Shown piece after piece: positions 63,595-64,000 of a stretch of DNA of 64,000 nucleotides; the first letter of the stretch is position 1; each line of letters opens with the position of its first letter. The position numbers and the translations under genes were made by a program. Source of the stretch: CAWBRT01 sp963832785 (lineage in GTDB: Bacteria > Acidobacteriota > Terriglobia > Terriglobales > Acidobacteriaceae). The notes below the pieces were generated by a model that saw only the letters and a program-made list of their open reading frames with translations, searched no databases and was not told the origin of the DNA. The stretch is taken from positions 1,302,001 to 1,366,000 of the forward strand of contig CAWHVF010000005.1 of the NCBI GenBank assembly GCA_963832785.1, read 5' to 3'.

Positions 63595-64000
63595 TTAAGG
63601 GCATGGGCCAAGGCGGTAAAAATTATTTACCTCTGGGCCGAATTGTCCCTTGTAACAGTCCTTATAACGACCAGCGGGGCCGTCGTATTCAACGGTCACT
63701 TCAACTGTCAAAATCTTTCTCCCATTCATAATGTAGGGATAATCATTCGATCCGACTTGTCCGGCCAAATGAACGACTTGAGTGGGGAAAATAGTTGTAG
63801 GTTTATCGATTGTTTTCGTTGCTTTTTGCTCAATACCATCCATAAACACGTTCCAATTACTTCTAAAATTAGTGCCTGGCACGGGGCCGAAGTTCTTGAT
63901 ATCGGCTGTAATATTCAGCCAATGGGTGTCTTTATCTTGGTGGGGGACGGTCTCAAATTCTCCGGCAGCGTTACGTTTTGTATGAGAGATGCCGAATCCG
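63595..64000 (-). CDS. Unrecognised protein, 5' part beyond the window
   Basis: The frame is open from the right edge to the stop at 63595, about 134 residues visible. Reading: GFGISHTKRNAAGEFETVPH, HWLNITADIKNFGPVPGTNF, IFPTQVVHLAGQVGSNDYPY, ILTVEVTVEYDGPAGRYKDC, ending FYRLGPCP. Alternating polar/hydrophobic residues suggest a beta-sandwich; two Cys near the end. A GTG at 63882 could be taken as a start but the open frame continues upstream, so the gene is probably longer. Function unknown. Confidence 0.6.
   Translation of the reverse strand, partial: GFGISHTKRNAAGEFETVPHQDKDTHWLNITADIKNFGPVPGTNFRSNWNVFMDGIEQKATKTIDKPTTIFPTQVVHLAGQVGSNDYPYIMNGRKILTVEVTVEYDGPAGRYKDCYKGQFGPEVNNFYRLGPCP

Overview
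The window looks like a high-GC soil bacterium, most likely an Acidobacteriota (Terriglobia-type) chromosome. This is inferred from gene content (uppS-cdsA-dxr-rseP-ispG run, many PrpD, amidohydrolase and MFS genes, secreted proline-rich protein) and from abundant small palindromic and MITE-like repeats. No rRNA gene is present. One intact tRNA, tRNA-Asn(GTT), lies at 23876-23950 on the minus strand.

The left 23.9 kb is accessory DNA stacked against that tRNA. Two further copies of the tRNA 3' end (about 45 bp, anticodon loop to CCA) lie in the same orientation at 3858-3904 and 22730-22774. They cut the region into element A (left edge to 3857), island B (3858-22729, 18.9 kb) and mini-island C (22730-23875, 1.1 kb). 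Element A ends in a 5'-truncated tyrosine recombinase and is a graveyard of IS110 and IS21 pieces, a fragment of an island B gene and a LeuA-like remnant. Island B is a catabolic island. A long minus-strand operon (tcuA, tcuB, RraA-type aldolase, amidohydrolase remnant, Tat-exported amidohydrolase, truncated HD-like gene, MFS, second amidohydrolase) diverges from lysR, MFS, PrpD, hydroxyacid dehydrogenase, aconitase-type large and small subunits, aminotransferase and a DAACS dicarboxylate symporter. The tcuA/tcuB/lysR/MFS core has the components of Salmonella tcuRABC, so the island probably degrades tricarballylate or another branched or aromatic-derived polycarboxylate. A 15-bp motif in the tcuA-lysR gap recurs before the MFS gene and suggests one LysR regulon. 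Mini-island C carries one unrecognised 203-aa gene.

Right of the tRNA is chromosomal backbone: an ACMSD/resorcylate-decarboxylase-type amidohydrolase, an HD protein, a serine protease with an in-frame stop, a zinc-ribbon XRE regulator, then the envelope/isoprenoid operon uppS-cdsA-dxr-rseP-ispG (28.8-34.4 kb). Two secreted proteins follow (34.7-38.0 kb), then a short-chain acyl-CoA module (VOC protein, thiolase, CoA-transferase, SDR, 3-hydroxyacyl-CoA dehydrogenase, zinc alcohol dehydrogenase; 38.5-45.3 kb), a DUF1847-type protein, a Spy/CpxP-like protein, ZnuBC-type ABC genes, a lipoprotein phosphoesterase, MFS, AzlCD, M20 peptidase, DinB-like protein, an orphan TRAP binding protein, an orphan molybdate-type binding protein, a beta-hydroxyacid dehydrogenase and a 2-oxoacid dehydrogenase E1alpha-E1beta-E2 operon whose E2 is frameshifted.

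Several non-autonomous transposon families can be defined from the sequence alone: a 141-bp element with 9-bp target duplications (2 copies), a 120-bp element with 4-bp NTAG duplications (2 copies), a 210-bp TA-flanked element inserted in a longer repeat whose uninterrupted sister copy is also present, and two elements with related ends. Coordinates and motifs were read directly; functions come from family resemblance without database searches.
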